A DNA stretch of 32,407 nt from Melioribacteraceae bacterium (GTDB lineage: Bacteria; Bacteroidota; Ignavibacteria; Ignavibacteriales; Melioribacteraceae), in the NCBI GenBank assembly GCA_021740785.1, contig JAIOZI010000055.1, positions 1-32,407 of the forward strand, given 5' to 3'. Numbering within the stretch: position 1 is the stretch's first letter; every line of letters begins with the position of its first letter. Below the pieces are notes generated by a model that saw only the letters and a list, made by a program, of their open reading frames with translations, made no database searches and was not told where the DNA came from. The translations under genes were made by a program, and so were the position numbers. Below, one piece after another: positions 30,859-32,407 of the stretch.

Positions 30859-32189
30859 TGGAACAAAATATAAAAATTGTATTACCCGAAATTCCGAATC
30901 TGCACGAACTTGATGTTTACATCCAAAACGGCGGATTTAATGCTGCGAAAAAAGCTTTTACTCAATCACCGGATGATTTAATAGAACAAGTTAAAAAATC
31001 CGGACTCCGGGGAAGAGGAGGAGCTGCATTTTCAGCGGGATTGAAATGGAGCTTTATGCCCAAAACAACCGACAAACCAAAGTACCTTGCAATTAACGGT
31101 GATGAGAGCGAGCCGGGTTCCTTTAAAGATCGTCAAATTTTTGAATACAATCCCCATCAGCTTATTGAAGGAATACTTATAACTTGCTATGCTATCGGGG
31201 CAAAGACCGCATATATTTATATTCGCGGTGAATATCATAAATGGATTAGACTGATGCAAAAGGCGTTGGATGATGCTTATTCTAAAGGCTGCATTGGTGA
31301 AAAAATGAAAGATACTTTTAATACGGAATTCTTTTGTGATATTTATATTCATAAAGGAGCCGGTGCCTATATTTGCGGTGAAGAATCATCATTAATGAAT
31401 TCCCTTGAGGGGCACAGAGGCTATCCGAGAGTTAAGCCGCCTTTTCCTGCTCAGCGGGGATTATGGGGATGCCCTACGACAATCAATAACGTTGAGACAA
31501 TTACAAACGTTCCGAAAATAATTGAAAACGGCTGGGAGTGGTTTTCGAAAATTGGCGCGGAGAAACATCCCGGAACTATTTTATATGGCATAAGCGGTCA
31601 CGTTAACAAACCCGGTGTGTATGAATTACCAACAGGTATTCTTCTCACTGAATTAATCTATGATATTGCCGGAGGAGTTGCCGGTAATAAGAAAATTAAA
31701 TGCGTTATCCCTGGAGGATCATCTATGCCTCCGTTACGCGGTGATCAGCTAGAAGGAATTAGGATGGATGCCGAATCTTTGAAAGCTGCCGGTTCGGCAA
31801 TTGGTACCGCGGGTGTTATGGTTATGGATGAAGATACCGACTTACTCAGAGTTCTCGCCAGGATTACGAAATTCTATTATCATGAAAGTTGTGGTCAATG
31901 TACTCCTTGCAGAGAAGGTACAGGATGGATGCTGAAAACTCTAAACAGAATGATTGAAGGTAATGCTACATCTGATGATATTGATCTTCTAATTGAGGTT
32001 GCAAATAATATTGAAGGAAATACGGTTTGCGCATTAGGTGATGCCGCTGCATGGCCGGTAAAATTTATGCTTGACCGGTTTAGAGATGAATTTGAAAAGT
32101 ATGTAAAAACGGATGTATCATTACCTGTTCGGAATAAAGTGCATGCGATGCGCGGAACTGTGGTTCCTTTAGTTGATGTGAAGAGATAA
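30858..32189 (+). CDS. nuoF: NADH-quinone oxidoreductase subunit F
   Basis: 51-kDa-type subunit, with the NADH site, FMN and the [4Fe-4S] cluster N3. Seen in order: the FMN/NADH glycine-rich GLRGRGGAAFSAGLKW, NGDESEPGSFKDR, GAGAYICGEESSLMNSLEG, a SLBB region (GVYELPTGILLTELI), and cluster ligands Cys345, Cys348, Cys351 (SCGQCTPC) and Cys391 (TVCALGDAAAW). 443 aa, intact. It is the last complex I gene in view: the next 130 bases hold a heptamer array and the start of an IS3-type transposase rather than nuoG. Proteins of this type also occur in hydrogenases, but the nuoA-E context settles the call. Confidence 0.96.
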   Translation: MEQNIKIVLPEIPNLHELDVYIQNGGFNAAKKAFTQSPDDLIEQVKKSGLRGRGGAAFSAGLKWSFMPKTTDKPKYLAINGDESEPGSFKDRQIFEYNPHQLIEGILITCYAIGAKTAYIYIRGEYHKWIRLMQKALDDAYSKGCIGEKMKDTFNTEFFCDIYIHKGAGAYICGEESSLMNSLEGHRGYPRVKPPFPAQRGLWGCPTTINNVETITNVPKIIENGWEWFSKIGAEKHPGTILYGISGHVNKPGVYELPTGILLTELIYDIAGGVAGNKKIKCVIPGGSSMPPLRGDQLEGIRMDAESLKAAGSAIGTAGVMVMDEDTDLLRVLARITKFYYHESCGQCTPCREGTGWMLKTLNRMIEGNATSDDIDLLIEVANNIEGNTVCALGDAAAWPVKFMLDRFRDEFEKYVKTDVSLPVRNKVHAMRGTVVPLVDVKR

Positions 32190-32198
32190 ATGTAAAAA

Positions 32199-32261
32199 CA
32201 AGTATCAAGTAGTAAGTATCAAGTAGTAAGTATCAAGTATCAAGTAGCAAGAAACAAGAAA
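32199..32261. repeat. Heptamer array after nuoF (9 units)
   Basis: Nine adjoining 7-mers starting 9 bp after the nuoF stop: caagtat, caagtag, taagtat, caagtag, taagtat, caagtat, caagtag, caagaaa, caagaaa. On the other strand the unit reads like the ctta-type arrays at 632-758. It lies between nuoF and the insertion sequence. Confidence 0.9.
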
Positions 32262-32281
32262 CGAAAGGCAATGACAATCCC

Positions 32282-32407
32282 TGAATAGTGTTGACCGAAA
32301 AAGGAAAGGGAAACATTATGAAGAAGATAAGATTACAGAGAAAGAAAGTCTATAGTGAGGAGTTCAAAAGAGCGCGGATAAAGGAATATGAAAGTGGAGA
32401 ATTCAGT
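32282..32407 (+). mobile_element. Left end of an IS3-family-like insertion sequence (cut by window edge)
   Basis: An OrfA-like transposase gene begins at 32318, preceded by a short leader reading tgaatagtgttgaccg. IS3 elements usually begin with TG and place orfA within about 60 bp of the terminal repeat, so the left boundary is probably near 32282; this is inferred, because the right end is outside the window. Confidence 0.6.
32318..32407 (+). CDS. IS3-type transposase OrfA, N-terminal fragment
   Basis: Thirty codons are visible, running off the window: after a basic start (KKIRLQRKK) comes VYSEEFKRARIKEYESGEFS, the classic opening of the IS3/IS911 OrfA helix-turn-helix domain. AAAGGAAAGGG lies about 7 bases before the ATG. 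In this family OrfA provides sequence-specific DNA binding and is joined to the catalytic OrfB by programmed frameshifting. The rest cannot be judged here. Confidence 0.82.
   Translation, partial: MKKIRLQRKKVYSEEFKRARIKEYESGEFS

Noticed and set aside
1-32407. tRNA, rRNA or known riboswitch genes
   Set aside because: No intergenic region showed a cloverleaf with a TΨC-like GGTTCRA segment, rRNA-like sequence, or a riboswitch core that I could recognise by eye; a covariance-model search would settle it.

Overview
The window reads as chromosomal DNA of an A+T-rich, Gram-negative-type bacterium of the Bacteroidota/Ignavibacteriota lineage. This placement is an inference from weak or absent Shine-Dalgarno sites at many starts, two promoters that fit the Bacteroidota-type TTTG/TTG-N20-TAnnTTTG pattern, several lipoprotein signal peptides, a SurA-type outer-membrane chaperone cluster, an actinobacterial-style fused 2-oxoglutarate dehydrogenase (also found in this group), and a NuoABCDEF respiratory complex I operon. 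No rRNA or tRNA gene was seen.

Layout. 1-80: C-terminal end of an unidentified gene. 81-1480: a 1.4 kb gene-free stretch built almost wholly from short repeats: octamer arrays, an 82-bp direct duplication, three heptamer arrays and a 19-unit, 21-bp minisatellite. 1493-7979: metabolic genes on the plus strand (long KamA-type radical SAM aminomutase, CPBP membrane protease, dimethylarginine dimethylaminohydrolase, a small unknown protein, transketolase). 8013-8627: a minus-strand YqaA/DedA-like membrane protein convergent with transketolase. 8783-14424: long-chain acyl-CoA ligase, YjjG-type HAD phosphatase, methionyl-tRNA synthetase with a C-terminal tRNA-binding domain, and a solitary beta-class DNA methyltransferase.

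14537-20895: an envelope-biogenesis run. Three consecutive parvulin-type or SurA-like proteins (two of them lipoproteins) are followed by a MoxR AAA+ ATPase and an M23 peptidase lipoprotein whose HxH zinc motif reads HLD. 20888-24529 (minus): the fused E2-catalytic/E1 2-oxoglutarate dehydrogenase, overlapping the M23 gene tail to tail by 8 bp. 24854-27288: three overlapping genes for an ECF sigma factor, a one-pass membrane protein that is a plausible anti-sigma factor or sensor, and an exported DUF4097-like beta-repeat protein with an alternating two-motif repeat.

27289-27707: a gene-free leader rich in inverted repeats, ending in a good candidate promoter for the complex I operon. 27708-32189: nuoA, B, C, D, E, F, tightly packed. 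Where nuoG would commonly follow, there is instead a heptamer array and then the start of an IS3-type transposase gene that runs off the window.

The coding genes are mostly recognisable housekeeping functions. The least explained material is the repeat-dense DNA at 81-1480, the hairpin-rich leader before nuoA, and the sigma/membrane protein/DUF4097 operon. I did not find a gene cluster that I could defend as a wholly new system.
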